Part shown: piece by piece, positions 9,799 through 17,111 of the stretch
Layout of the letters: the number at the start of each line of letters is the position of its first letter
How positions within the stretch are numbered: position 1 is the first letter of the stretch
Source: Microcoleus sp036704825
GTDB lineage: Bacteria; Cyanobacteriota; Cyanobacteriia; Cyanobacteriales; Microcoleaceae
Length of the DNA stretch: 64,000 nucleotides
Assembly (NCBI GenBank): GCA_036704825.1
Contig: JAUBSN010000040.1
Span: 1 to 64,000 of the forward strand
Direction of reading: 5' to 3'
The notes under the pieces: generated by a model
What the model was told of the DNA's origin: nothing
The model's database searches: none
What the model saw: only the letters and a program-made list of their open reading frames with translations
Translations under genes and position numbers: made by a program

Positions 9799-10101
9799 GG
9801 ACTTGTAGGGGCGGGTTAACAAACAATATTTGTCAATAATTGACAATCTCTAAAACCCGCCCTCACCCAACAGTAAATCCCCTGTGGACTTGTAGGGGCG
9901 GGTTAACCAACAGTATTTGTCAATAATCGACAATCTCTCAAACCCGCCCTCACCCAACAGTAAATCCCCGCATACTTACAGTTATATTTTCGTATTTTAT
10001 CGAAATCAAGAACGTTGATGTAGTTTATTGGTTGGGTGGGGGCGGGTTTCTGTAGATTTTTGATGGGAGTTAAATATTGTTGGTGAACCCGCCCCTACAA
10101 G
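9799..10101. repeat. Three copies of an ~84-bp hairpin repeat (two direct, one inverted)
   Basis: Copy 1 (9799-9882) and copy 2 (9886-9969) are near-identical 84-bp direct repeats. Copy 3 (10029-10101) is a diverged inverted copy. Each has GTAGGGGCGGGTT near one end and AACCCGCCC near the other, so each can fold into a long hairpin. This fills most of the 9756-10173 spacer. It resembles mobile, non-autonomous REP/MITE-like elements of cyanobacteria. Confidence 0.75.
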
Positions 10102-10173
10102 CCGCTGATAGATATTATTGTTTTTTATGCCGATGCAATCACCAATTACCAATTACCAATTTTCCCAAAAATC

Positions 10174-10779
10174 ATGAATCCCGAACCTGAAATTCGCCGC
10201 CTGTTAGATGTGATGCCCGCTTCCGGCCGCATGACTTGTAAAATTATTAATAAGCCACAACAATCAACGGTAATTGACTGCGATTTTCCTTTACCTTGGA
10301 ATCAATCTCGCCCGATTTATATTAATTTTGATTTGTGGCGGCTTCTATCTAAGCCGCAGCGGGATTTACTAATCTTGCGGAATGTAAGTTTTCTGTGCAA
10401 TATTAAGTGGTTTAAACCGGATATTTATCAAGGTGCGGCTCTGGCGGGAATTGTCGGGACTGTTGTAGAATTGTTGCAGGCAGATGCGATCGGCACTGCG
10501 ATCGCGGGCGGTTTGACGGGACTCGCCATGACTCGAATTTGGCGCGACAACCGCAGTTCCCAAGTAGAGTTAGATGCTGACGAAGCGGCGATTAGAGTGG
10601 CTCTCAGGCGCGGTTACAGCGAAGCGGAAGCGGCCGGACATCTGCTGGGGGCGATCGAGGCTGTGACGCAAATTGAAGGGCGCAGTTTGGATTTTAACGA
10701 ATTGATTCGGTGTCAAAACTTAAAGGCGATATCGGGTATTTCGGCCGTGGGCGTACCCGATAGTGTGAGGAAAGAGTGA
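10174..10779 (+). CDS. DUF3318 domain-containing protein
   Basis: The 201-residue product starts MNPEPEIRRLLDVMPASGRM and continues with the cyanobacterial DUF3318 pattern: CKIINKPQQSTVIDCDFPLP, then PIYINFDLWRLLSKPQRDLL and WFKPDIYQG. A short glycine/alanine-rich hydrophobic stretch (AALAGIVGTVVELLQADAIG, then TAIAGGLTGLAM) may be a membrane hairpin around residues 90-125. The C-terminal third, with an LDADEAAIRVALRRGYSEAE helix region, looks cytoplasmic. Function is unknown across the family, which is nearly restricted to cyanobacteria. It stands alone; the following small gene has its own -10-like box. Confidence 0.85.
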   Translation: MNPEPEIRRLLDVMPASGRMTCKIINKPQQSTVIDCDFPLPWNQSRPIYINFDLWRLLSKPQRDLLILRNVSFLCNIKWFKPDIYQGAALAGIVGTVVELLQADAIGTAIAGGLTGLAMTRIWRDNRSSQVELDADEAAIRVALRRGYSEAEAAGHLLGAIEAVTQIEGRSLDFNELIRCQNLKAISGISAVGVPDSVRKE

Positions 10780-10791
10780 AAAAAACGTAGA

Positions 10792-10797
10792 TATAAT
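10792..10797 (+). promoter_or_regulatory. -10 hexamer (TATAAT) for the antitoxin-like relic
   Basis: A consensus TATAAT lies 30 bases upstream of the ATG at 10827. No convincing -35 box is visible. Confidence 0.4.
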
Positions 10798-10826
10798 CAA
10801 GACGGAAACCGATAAAATCCACAACT

Positions 10827-11099
10827 ATGCTAATCCTGCCAAAATTGGAAAACCTGCGCGATACTCTACCTATAGAAGGAGCAGTCCGAATTGAATTAGT
10901 GGAAGGCATACCCATTTTTAGAGCCTCCACCGCTGTCAAAAATCGCATCCAAGAACTGTTGGACAAACAACAAACTTTGCCCCTAAATCCTGACGAAGAA
11001 CAAGAACTCAATCTTTACTAAGAAATCGACGATTACCTCAGTTTTGTCAATCGGACTGTCCGCAATCTTTTCTTGGGTCAGATTCAGCCTACTGCATAG
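10827..11099 (+). pseudogene. Antitoxin-like small protein interrupted by a nonsense codon
   Basis: The frame starts MLILPKLENLRDTLPIEGAV and reads 64 codons to a TAA at 11019-11021. Without that stop it continues in the same frame with EIDDYLSFVNRTVRNLFLGQ and ends at TAG 11097-11099, giving a 90-codon gene. The residues across the stop (EQELNLY-stop-EIDDYLSF) match the usual end of small cyanobacterial antitoxin-like proteins, where a Glu codon is expected; GAA to TAA needs one substitution. The second reading frame starts two bases later (11102), as in a type II toxin-antitoxin operon. The shortened 64-residue product might still be made, but it would lack the segment next to the toxin gene. 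Family assignment is from memory of the pattern. Confidence 0.6.
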
Positions 11100-11101
11100 A
11101 A

Positions 11102-11146
11102 ATGTCCGCTTTACCAATCAGTATCAGCTACACCACACAGCATTAG
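11102..11146 (+). pseudogene. 14-codon remnant of a RelE/ParE-like toxin
   Basis: Starting two bases after the antitoxin frame, the sequence reads MSALPISISYTTQH and stops. N-termini of this kind (I.ISYT.QF) begin RelE-like toxins in cyanobacteria. The match is short, so confidence is low on its own and rests mainly on position. The reading is cut exactly where the C-terminus of the opposite-strand relic (11143-11497) begins, which suggests a deletion or recombination junction near 11140. Confidence 0.4.
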
Positions 11147-11497
11147 AAATCCTCCCTTGGGAAATTCGCCCATTCTTCCCTACGAACTTCATCAATGTTA
11201 GTCGCAGATAGTGCCATTCCCAAGTCAGCACATAAACCCCACAATGAGTTGCGGGGAGTAGGACAAACGACAACTAATTCTCGTTCTAAGCTGTTGTGCA
11301 TTTAAATTGTATATTTCTTTTTCCGATCGAAAATCGTCAAATCCTCTCCCCCTCTCCCTACTCCCCCTCTCCCTCTCTAATACCATAGGCAATCTAGATG
11401 CAACACAGCTTATCTCAGGAACCATCCACTTAATCAACCGTAACTTTTCCGAGAGAGACAACTGCTTAACAAGACTGAAAACTGCCTCGAAAGTCAT
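11143..11497 (-). pseudogene. Antitoxin-like gene split by a ~124-bp insertion
   Basis: On the minus strand the N-terminus reads MTFEAVFSLVKQLSLSEKLR and LIKWMVPEI (11411-11497). The C-terminus reads ERELVVVCPTPRNSLWGLCA, then DLGMALSATNIDEVRREEWA and NFPREDF, with a stop at 11143-11145. Both halves belong to a common small cyanobacterial protein (MT.E......QLS..DKLRLI..., then ...LWGLCADLG...REEWANFPREDI) that usually precedes a PIN-domain toxin. They are separated by about 124 bases (around 11287-11410) holding a pyrimidine-rich microsatellite-like tract, and the second half is in a different frame. The gene is therefore broken. No intact PIN toxin follows downstream. Confidence 0.6.
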
Positions 11498-11681
11498 GTT
11501 TTTATGTGGGAATGTTCGAGCGATATAATTTTAGCATTTTTGCTAAGCGCAAAAGCGATCGACAATGACTTACTCGGGAGCATCTCATATTTGTAAAAAC
11601 ACTTATTCTGGCTCCTGCCTTCTGACTTTTTCCTTCTTCCTTCTGACTCTTTCCTCCTGACTCCTGACTCCTGACTCCTAG

Positions 11682-11717
11682 CTCCAATTTCAAGCGGAGG
11701 GCTGCTTTCATTGAGAT
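11682..11717. repeat. 36-bp dispersed repeat, copy 1
   Basis: This 36-base stretch is identical to 35769-35804. In both copies it is preceded by tandem ctcctgact units and a long cttcctt-type pyrimidine tract. Two identical copies 24 kb apart in otherwise unrelated spacers point to a mobile or recombining repeat. Confidence 0.8.
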
Positions 11718-11748
11718 GCTCCCACTTACTCTTGATACTTGTCCTAAC

Positions 11749-11979
11749 TCAAACCAGCAACTCACCAAAAATTGCTTGTTCTCGAATAGCCTGATAATTT
11801 TTCAAAATCTCCGACAACCTCAGCAAAGCTTCTAATTCTCGTGCTTGTTTCGGAGTCAAATCTCTCCGTTCCGCTGCGTAAATAAGTTCGCCAAGCACAA
11901 TCAACCTAGCTTCAACAGGAATATTATTTTTGATACCCAGCTCGATTCTTTCCTTAAAACTATTGAAAAGATTCTCCAT
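11749..11979 (-). CDS. Small all-helical protein overlapping the CdiA-CT-like gene; possible partner or immunity protein
   Basis: The 76-residue product starts MENLFNSFKERIELGIKNNI and looks all-helical (VEARLIVLGELIYAAERRDL, ARELEALLRLSEILKNYQAI). Its start lies inside the last codons of the upstream 170-residue gene (20-base overlap), so the two are translationally coupled. A short gene coupled to the 3' end of a nuclease-toxin-like gene is where an immunity or antitoxin protein would sit. I do not recognise the family, and the protein shows no enzymatic motif. Immunity function is therefore inferred from context only; it could also be a regulatory subunit. Confidence 0.7.
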   Translation of the reverse strand: MENLFNSFKERIELGIKNNIPVEARLIVLGELIYAAERRDLTPKQARELEALLRLSEILKNYQAIREQAIFGELLV

Positions 11980-12472
11980 TGTCCAATTCCTCCCTCGTTA
12001 ACTCTTGAACTTTACCATCATTAAAAATCAATGTGATTTTTTGCAACAGCCTTTCAGTATCCCAAACCATCGCTCTGGTAATTCCTTTATTGATATCTGC
12101 AATATCAACCTCAGTATTTATATGATAAGCTACATTGCGAGCGCGTTTTTTAGCGACAGCTACGCCTCTTTGAACTGTATTTTTGATACTGACTGCTTCT
12201 GGACTCAGCTCTTTAAACTCCCAGATTTCCCCATCAATTTCAGCATCAGGTGTTCTGATGCCTGGTGAAGCTTGCTCGCTCAATAACTTCACTCGTCGCC
12301 CAAGTCTCGCCAAAACTTCAGCGATAAACCGCTCAGAATCATTGGTATTATGGTTTTGATGGATGAGTACGAACCCGCCTGTATCCTCATTATAATAATA
12401 CCGTTCATACTCAGGCTCGGCAAGGTTGTAAATGTTCTGACTTTGCTGGATATAATTTGGCTTCACGGTCAA
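11960..12472 (-). CDS. CdiA C-terminal tRNase-like (PD-(D/E)XK/BECR-type) protein
   Basis: The 170-residue protein starts MTVKPNYIQQSQNIYNLAEP. Its centre carries RVKLLSEQASPGIRTPDAEI, then DGEIWEFKELS, followed by helical SIKNTVQRGVAVAKKRARNV and AYHINTEVDIADINKGITRA. The order 'hydrophobic Leu-Leu-Ser-Glu, Pro-Asp-Ala, (D/N)GE-x-WE(F)K, then a basic helix' is the pattern of CdiA-CT tRNA nuclease domains and related phage toxins, where the Asp, Glu and Lys form the active site. All three residues (PDAE, WEFK) are retained. It lacks secretion modules, so it would act inside the cell unless exported by other means. It overlaps the downstream small gene by 20 bases. The alternative is a non-toxic nuclease-fold protein. 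Confidence 0.75.
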   Translation of the reverse strand: MTVKPNYIQQSQNIYNLAEPEYERYYYNEDTGGFVLIHQNHNTNDSERFIAEVLARLGRRVKLLSEQASPGIRTPDAEIDGEIWEFKELSPEAVSIKNTVQRGVAVAKKRARNVAYHINTEVDIADINKGITRAMVWDTERLLQKITLIFNDGKVQELTREELDNGESFQ

Positions 12473-12649
12473 TCTTTAGCCTGATTTTTTGATTGTAGCT
12501 TACTGTTTTAGGGAAACCGATCGCCCTTTTTATCTCTACTGTGTCATCGTCCGATTTAGGGTAGGGGGAAAGAAAAAAGCTCGATTCCTGTCGCAAGCTT
12601 GGCTAATGCACTTATTTTAAGCAAAAGTGCGATCGCCCGATCGATCCCC

Positions 12650-12799
12650 CTATGACTCCTCCTCATCTACTCGCCGACTGAGATAATCCGGCAACTCATC
12701 AAAACATACCCCCACCAAACGGCAAAAATCCCTCATTTGCCGAACAGTCATCGTAGGTTCGTCTCCCTTTTCCCATCGACGCACCGACGAAGTAGGGAC
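12650..12799 (-). pseudogene. C-terminal remnant of an XRE (helix-turn-helix) regulator
   Basis: The minus frame ending at TAG 12650-12652 reads ...VPTSSVRRWEKGDEPTMTV, then RQMRDFCRLVGVCFDELPDY and LSRRVDEEES. The 'V..SVRRWE.G' recognition helix and the '.ELPD' tail match the intact regulator at 19535-19777. The first helices of the DNA-binding domain and the start codon are missing: upstream of about 12799 the frame runs into a palindrome (12798-12814) and AT-rich DNA with no ATG. An insertion or deletion at the palindrome is the likely cause. It diverges from the small gene at 13179, as the intact copy diverges from its homologue. Confidence 0.65.
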
Positions 12800-12814
12800 A
12801 CGGCACTGCCGTGT
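12798..12814. repeat. Perfect 8-bp palindromic hairpin at the XRE truncation point
   Basis: ACACGGCA, one C, then TGCCGTGT form perfect arms. It sits exactly where the XRE frame loses similarity. This motif (GGGACACGGCA..) is a familiar dispersed cyanobacterial repeat, so it may mark an insertion. Confidence 0.6.
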
Positions 12815-13178
12815 ACTGGTGCGAAAACTTAAATTAATTTTGAGCTGAATTGTTTGTTTTTGGCATTGTCTAACGTTTATTTATGATTGTTTTTGCTTTT
12901 AATTAGCCTATTTTAACCGCCTATTTTAAGCGCTTAGTATGAACCTTTAACTAATGAAATTAAATTATGTAATAACTCAATCTAAAACTTAATTTTCGAT
13001 CTAACATAGCCTCATTGCCCAACACGATATAGTTTCCGATCGCTCTTGAGGCAATCGAGAAAAAATCATCAACTAGGACGCATCTTTATTGAAGTAGTGC
13101 GATGTTCTATCGCGCTCACAATAAGGTGCAATTCTGTCACATTCCTATGGGCAAACATACCCAATTTAGAATACAGCC
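12815..13178. other. AT-rich gene-free spacer between XRE relic and small gene
   Basis: The spacer is strongly AT-rich. It has a short direct duplication, ctattttaaccgc/ctattttaagcgc (about 12909-12932), which could be an operator remnant. No coding sequence is convincing: the frame beginning at 13046 overlaps the real small gene and has no protein-like features. Confidence 0.4.
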
Positions 13179-13589
13179 ATGAACGCACCAGAAACTCCCA
13201 ATGCCTGGATTATTTACCGACTCCTGCCAAACTTTCAGCGCTTACCTGTCGCGCAATTTCTCAGCCGCAGCGAAGCAGAATCTTCCCTGAAAGTCATCCG
13301 GCAAATGCTACCCAATACCGAATTAATACTTGCTTTCGAGGTTGGGCCAGAAAATTACACTACCGAAGCCACTCAGCCCCCTGCTAAAAAGTCAAACTTG
13401 CAAACTTCAGTTAACCAAGAACTATTGAAACTTTTCATTATCAGTTCTCGTCCTGTTGTTTCCCGCGTCATTCATTCTTTACACGTCCATAATTTTGCCT
13501 GCGCTACTGACTGGAGTCCCCTTGTCCAGAATCAAGATTCCGGTGAAGTAATGAGCGTCTTAATTAAACATTTTGCCACTGACTCTTAG
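13179..13589 (+). CDS. Small protein of the IHxLH/GE(V/I)MS family, unknown function
   Basis: The 136-residue product starts MNAPETPNAWIIYRLLPNFQ. It has a first half with RLPVAQFLSRSEAESSLKVI (an LPxxQFxSRxEAExxLxxLR-like segment) and a second half with SSRPVVSRVIHSLHVHNFA and GEVMSVLIKHF. The second half is recognisably homologous to the 87-residue protein at 19053-19316: the shared pattern is S...V.R.IH.LH, a Trp about 12 residues on, and GE(V/I)MS(V/L)L(I/V)K at the end. Both are located divergently next to an XRE regulator with an ELPD tail. No catalytic motif is visible and no name is known to me. Confidence 0.7.
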   Translation: MNAPETPNAWIIYRLLPNFQRLPVAQFLSRSEAESSLKVIRQMLPNTELILAFEVGPENYTTEATQPPAKKSNLQTSVNQELLKLFIISSRPVVSRVIHSLHVHNFACATDWSPLVQNQDSGEVMSVLIKHFATDS

Positions 13590-13752
13590 CGTTTGATTGA
13601 ACAGTCTCGATCGTATTGATAGCGGTAAGGTGCGCACTGCGCACCCTACATCTACATCAGCGGGGTGATGCGTATTGGTAATAGCTTTAGCAATGTCAGT
13701 TTAGGGAGTCATAAATTTATCGCTCGGACTGTCGTTGTGGGCGATCGCCAAA

Positions 13753-15531
13753 TCAGGAACAATGATAAACTTGATACTCATACCCATCTACCGCAGGCAA
13801 GTCGCGCGATTCAACCTGACATTTTTGCGCTGCTAAATTGACAGGTGCGCGAAAATTAACCAACCACAAATCTAGCGGACGTTCTAATTGACTGAGTGTT
13901 TTGTCAAGTGTCCCTGCAGCTATTTCCGGCGCATCTCTTCTCTGATTAGCCAAAAGAAACAGCGGAGAATCAAAGGCTTTAACTTCTTCTTTATTCCTAA
14001 CATCCGCTACAAAATCCGTTGTCGAACTTTTTTCCCATTCCCACCCTATCCCCATCAACTCTCCTATTTCTACATGAGTCTTTTGAGTAGTGGCAATTAA
14101 CACGGGAACTTTCGAGACTTCGCGGATAATCGGAATTAAAAGGTCGGGTTTGTAATATTTGCGATAGCCGAGATTGGAATTTACTGTGACACCGCTTGCA
14201 AAACCCATTAGTAAAATTAGCAGAACTGCTTTTTTGCCCGGAACTTCGATCGCCCGTAAATTAAACCATTGACTTTTTGCTGTAGGTGTGTTGAAAATAA
14301 CCGCCAAGGTTGCTCCTAACAGCAATATTACTCCCGGAAAGTAGACGAAATTGTATCGAGCGCCGCGAGTTAGGTCAATCCCGAGAATATATGCAAAGCT
14401 GAAAAATAGGAAAATTGCTCCTAGCACAAATCCGCCGAAAATAACAGTACCTAAACGAGTATCGCTTGTTTTTAACGAAGTTTTAAGAGCGCTTCGCAGC
14501 AGGGGAAGCACCAATATAAAAAATATTGTCATTACGATCGCCGATGCAACTACTACTGCCAAATTTGGCGATTCAACGGGCAGCAGAGACATGACAGTGA
14601 TCCATCCAGCTAAAGCTTGAAAAATCGGCGCGATCCAATCTAAAAATGTGCGATCGCCGCTGACAATCCAATTAGTTAGTTCGCTGCCGTATTTATTTGA
14701 GAAAAATACCGGCAACCAAACTAAACCGCCAGTTAAAGTACCTATCGCTACGGCGAAAAGCCGCCAGATGATTTGAAATTGCCAAATATTAGGCTGCTGG
14801 CTGTTGTCAATTGGCAACTTTCCATTAAACTCCTGCCAGATTACCGCAATTAATGCTATTGCTTCGGCACACAAAGTCAGTGTAAAAAAGTAGTGAACCG
14901 CAATTCCCAAACAGTTAACAACTACCCAAAGCAGCACCGCCCAAACAGGCATTGGAGCGCGATTTTGCAGCTTTTTTACAGCTAATGTCAAGCAAAAAAG
15001 AGAGGCAATAACTAATAAGATTCCTAAAGTGTAATGGCGAGCTTCTTGAGCGAGATAAATGCCGTAGGGAGAAACTGCCATCATCGCGGCCGCACATTGA
15101 CCGACTAAACGCGAACTAAAAGCAAACTTGCCCAAAAAGTAAATAGCTGGAACTGAAATCACGCCCAATAATGCAGGAAGAGCTCGCCCAATCCAAACTA
15201 AACTATCCTCAGTCGGCTCAAACAGTTGCATCCACCAGTGGGCGACCAGAAAATACACTGGTGGATGGTTGCTTTCTAGCAGCAAATTGCGGAGCACGTC
15301 GGCGGTGCCAGCATCGGGGCGCAATTGTAGGGGTTGTAATAATGTAGAAAGGTCGATCGCGCGATCGATCGGTACCCCTCGAAAACTGTTGCCCAAACTA
15401 AAAACTAGAGTCGAAAACTCGTCCGTCCACAGCGGTTTTGAGTCCAAATTGGCAAAACGCAAAATAAAGGCGATCGCCGTCCACATAAATAGCAAAAACA
15501 GTTGTTTTTTATTAATCATTAATTCAGTCAA
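13753..15531 (-). CDS. GT-C membrane glycosyltransferase (GT39/ArnT-like)
   Basis: The 592-residue polytopic protein has about 11 hydrophobic segments. The first is followed by an extracytoplasmic loop with NLDSKPLWTDEFSTL, the acidic Asp-Glu pair expected at the active site of GT-C enzymes, and later NHPPVYFLVAHWWMQLFEPT. These are hallmarks of PMT/ArnT-type transferases, which move a sugar from a polyprenyl-phosphate carrier to an acceptor on the outer face of the plasma membrane. The C-terminal ~120 residues form a soluble domain. ATG 15531 (MTELMINKKQ) is used; MINKK four codons in is equally possible. Six GATTTTA heptamers abut the start. The divergently unrelated neighbour upstream, a GT2-GtrA gene on the same strand, could supply the lipid-linked donor. 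The acceptor is unknown. Confidence 0.85.
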   Translation of the reverse strand: MTELMINKKQLFLLFMWTAIAFILRFANLDSKPLWTDEFSTLVFSLGNSFRGVPIDRAIDLSTLLQPLQLRPDAGTADVLRNLLLESNHPPVYFLVAHWWMQLFEPTEDSLVWIGRALPALLGVISVPAIYFLGKFAFSSRLVGQCAAAMMAVSPYGIYLAQEARHYTLGILLVIASLFCLTLAVKKLQNRAPMPVWAVLLWVVVNCLGIAVHYFFTLTLCAEAIALIAVIWQEFNGKLPIDNSQQPNIWQFQIIWRLFAVAIGTLTGGLVWLPVFFSNKYGSELTNWIVSGDRTFLDWIAPIFQALAGWITVMSLLPVESPNLAVVVASAIVMTIFFILVLPLLRSALKTSLKTSDTRLGTVIFGGFVLGAIFLFFSFAYILGIDLTRGARYNFVYFPGVILLLGATLAVIFNTPTAKSQWFNLRAIEVPGKKAVLLILLMGFASGVTVNSNLGYRKYYKPDLLIPIIREVSKVPVLIATTQKTHVEIGELMGIGWEWEKSSTTDFVADVRNKEEVKAFDSPLFLLANQRRDAPEIAAGTLDKTLSQLERPLDLWLVNFRAPVNLAAQKCQVESRDLPAVDGYEYQVYHCS

Positions 15532-15533
15532 TC

Positions 15534-15575
15534 GATTTTAGATTTTAGATTTTAGATTTTAGATTTTAGATTTTA
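15534..15575. repeat. Six tandem GATTTTA heptamers
   Basis: Six perfect 7-bp units end three bases from the ATG of the glycosyltransferase gene, where they replace the expected ribosome-binding region. A four-unit array of the same heptamer lies at 33820-33847. Confidence 0.9.
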
Positions 15576-15711
15576 GGATTGAAGCATTGACTTGCGCGAG
15601 ATGAATCCGGGGGCTTGTATCCTGGCTGCTTGATTGTCATTCAAAGGCATAGCGCAGGAGAGCAATTTGTCATTAGCCATCAGTCATTTTATCTACGATC
15701 AATTACCAATT

Positions 15712-15752
15712 ACCCATTTCCCATGACCCATTTCCCATGACCCATTTCCCAT
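15712..15752. repeat. Three tandem copies of a 14-bp unit
   Basis: ACCCATTTCCCATG is repeated at 15712, 15726 and 15740, ending just downstream of the GT2-GtrA stop codon. The third unit is one base short. Confidence 0.85.
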
Positions 15753-15755
15753 TAC

Positions 15756-16973
15756 CTACTTCACGTCCGTCACCCGCCAGCTCAGCTTCATATTGATCCA
15801 GAAATTCCACAGAGTCACAGTTGCGATCGCAATCAACTTAGCCAAATATTCGTTTACATTAAAAACATTAAACATCACATTCACCAGCAGCACATTCATC
15901 ATCAAGCCCATCAAACAAATCACATTAAATTTCAACAGCCGTTTCAAGCGCTGGCGCGATCCTGGCTGCCCCTTAGAAATATCACCAAAAGTCCACAAAT
16001 CGTTCCACAAAAAATTATTGATAATTGCCACTTCAGCAGAAAAGATTGCACTGCGAGTCAGCCCCAAACCGAGGACAGTCCGCAGCAGGTAAAAAACTCC
16101 CATATCCACAAACACGCCGCTGAAACCAACCACGCCAAACCGCAGGAATCGGCCCATCGGCCAGCGGGCCAAGCGCAATCTGAGCAAGTGCCGCAAATAC
16201 TCAATATACTGTTTCCAAGTAACTTTGCTCTCGCCTTCTTGCCGCTCCTGAAACACGTAACCAACTTCTGCAATCCAGCGGATATCGCCTCTGCCGAGCA
16301 CTTCAATCAATATTTTGTAACCGGCAGGATTCATGGTTTTGCCCGCAATGCAACTGCGGCGCACCATAAAATACCCGCTCATCGGATCGGAAACTCGGCC
16401 CACGACTCCCGGCAGTATAATTAATCCCAAAGTTTGAGCGCCCCGCGATAAAAATCTCCTGACAATGCTCCAGTCGCTCACCCCGCCCTCGCCAACGTGG
16501 CGGCTCGCAGCGGCCAAATCTGCTCCCCGCTGAATTTCTGCTAAAAGCTGCAACAGCGTCTCCGGGGGATGCTGCAAGTCAGCATCGATGACGCCCAAAA
16601 CCTCGCCCCGAGCCGCCTGCCACCCGCGAATTACGGCCGTGGAAAGTCCCCGCTCCTCTTCCCGGCGCATCACCCGCAATTGCGGATATTCCGGTGTCAG
16701 GGACAGGGCAACTTCCCAGGTGCGATCGGGGCTGTCGTCATCAACTACAATTAATTCGTAGTCGCCGGGAATGATGCCATCGAGCAATTGAGTCAATTGT
16801 TCCACAATACTCTGGATATTCTTGCACTCGTTGTAGGTGGGAATGACCAGGGAAAAATAAATTTCCGCTGTGCCTGCGTGTACAAAAGTTGAACCGAAAG
16901 TCTTCTGTATAGCAGGAATTTGCAAAGGCCCCGACGGCACTGGCAAGACCAGATCAGGTTGGTAGCTGTCCAT
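15756..16973 (-). CDS. GT2 polyprenyl-phosphate glycosyltransferase fused to GtrA membrane domain
   Basis: The 405-residue protein has an N-terminal GT2 domain of the DPM1 type: FSLVIPTYNECKNIQSIVEQ, then LIVVDDDSPDRTWEVAL (about residue 78) and a DXD-like VIDADLQHPPETLL (about residue 130). The C-terminal ~125 residues, from RFLRFGVVGFSGVFVDMGVF onward, form a four-helix GtrA domain. DPM1-like enzymes transfer a hexose from a nucleotide sugar to polyprenyl phosphate, and GtrA domains are thought to help move the lipid-linked sugar across the membrane. With the GT-C enzyme just downstream this makes a plausible make-flip-transfer pathway for surface or protein glycosylation. The sugar and acceptor cannot be read from sequence. 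Two fused modules in one chain is a known cyanobacterial arrangement. Confidence 0.88.
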   Translation of the reverse strand: MDSYQPDLVLPVPSGPLQIPAIQKTFGSTFVHAGTAEIYFSLVIPTYNECKNIQSIVEQLTQLLDGIIPGDYELIVVDDDSPDRTWEVALSLTPEYPQLRVMRREEERGLSTAVIRGWQAARGEVLGVIDADLQHPPETLLQLLAEIQRGADLAAASRHVGEGGVSDWSIVRRFLSRGAQTLGLIILPGVVGRVSDPMSGYFMVRRSCIAGKTMNPAGYKILIEVLGRGDIRWIAEVGYVFQERQEGESKVTWKQYIEYLRHLLRLRLARWPMGRFLRFGVVGFSGVFVDMGVFYLLRTVLGLGLTRSAIFSAEVAIINNFLWNDLWTFGDISKGQPGSRQRLKRLLKFNVICLMGLMMNVLLVNVMFNVFNVNEYLAKLIAIATVTLWNFWINMKLSWRVTDVK

Positions 16974-17111
16974 AATTTGAGTGTTCAGAAAGTCAAGGAG
17001 AGTTTGGTTGCACTTGAGATTGTAAAATATCGTTCCTCGATAATTGATTAGTTAAAATATAAAAACGCCTTAATTCTAGTCAGTAATTCTGTAATTGAGT
17101 AAAAAAAAACT

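Noticed and set aside
9799..10101. Considered as a CRISPR array of three repeats
   Set aside because: Units are 84 bp with a 3-bp gap, diverged and partly inverted, which is not a CRISPR architecture. No cas genes are present in the window.
11502..11768. Minus-strand 88-residue frame
   Set aside because: Its middle (SQESGGKSQKEEGKSQKAG) is only the translation of the ctcctgact/cttcctt repeats.
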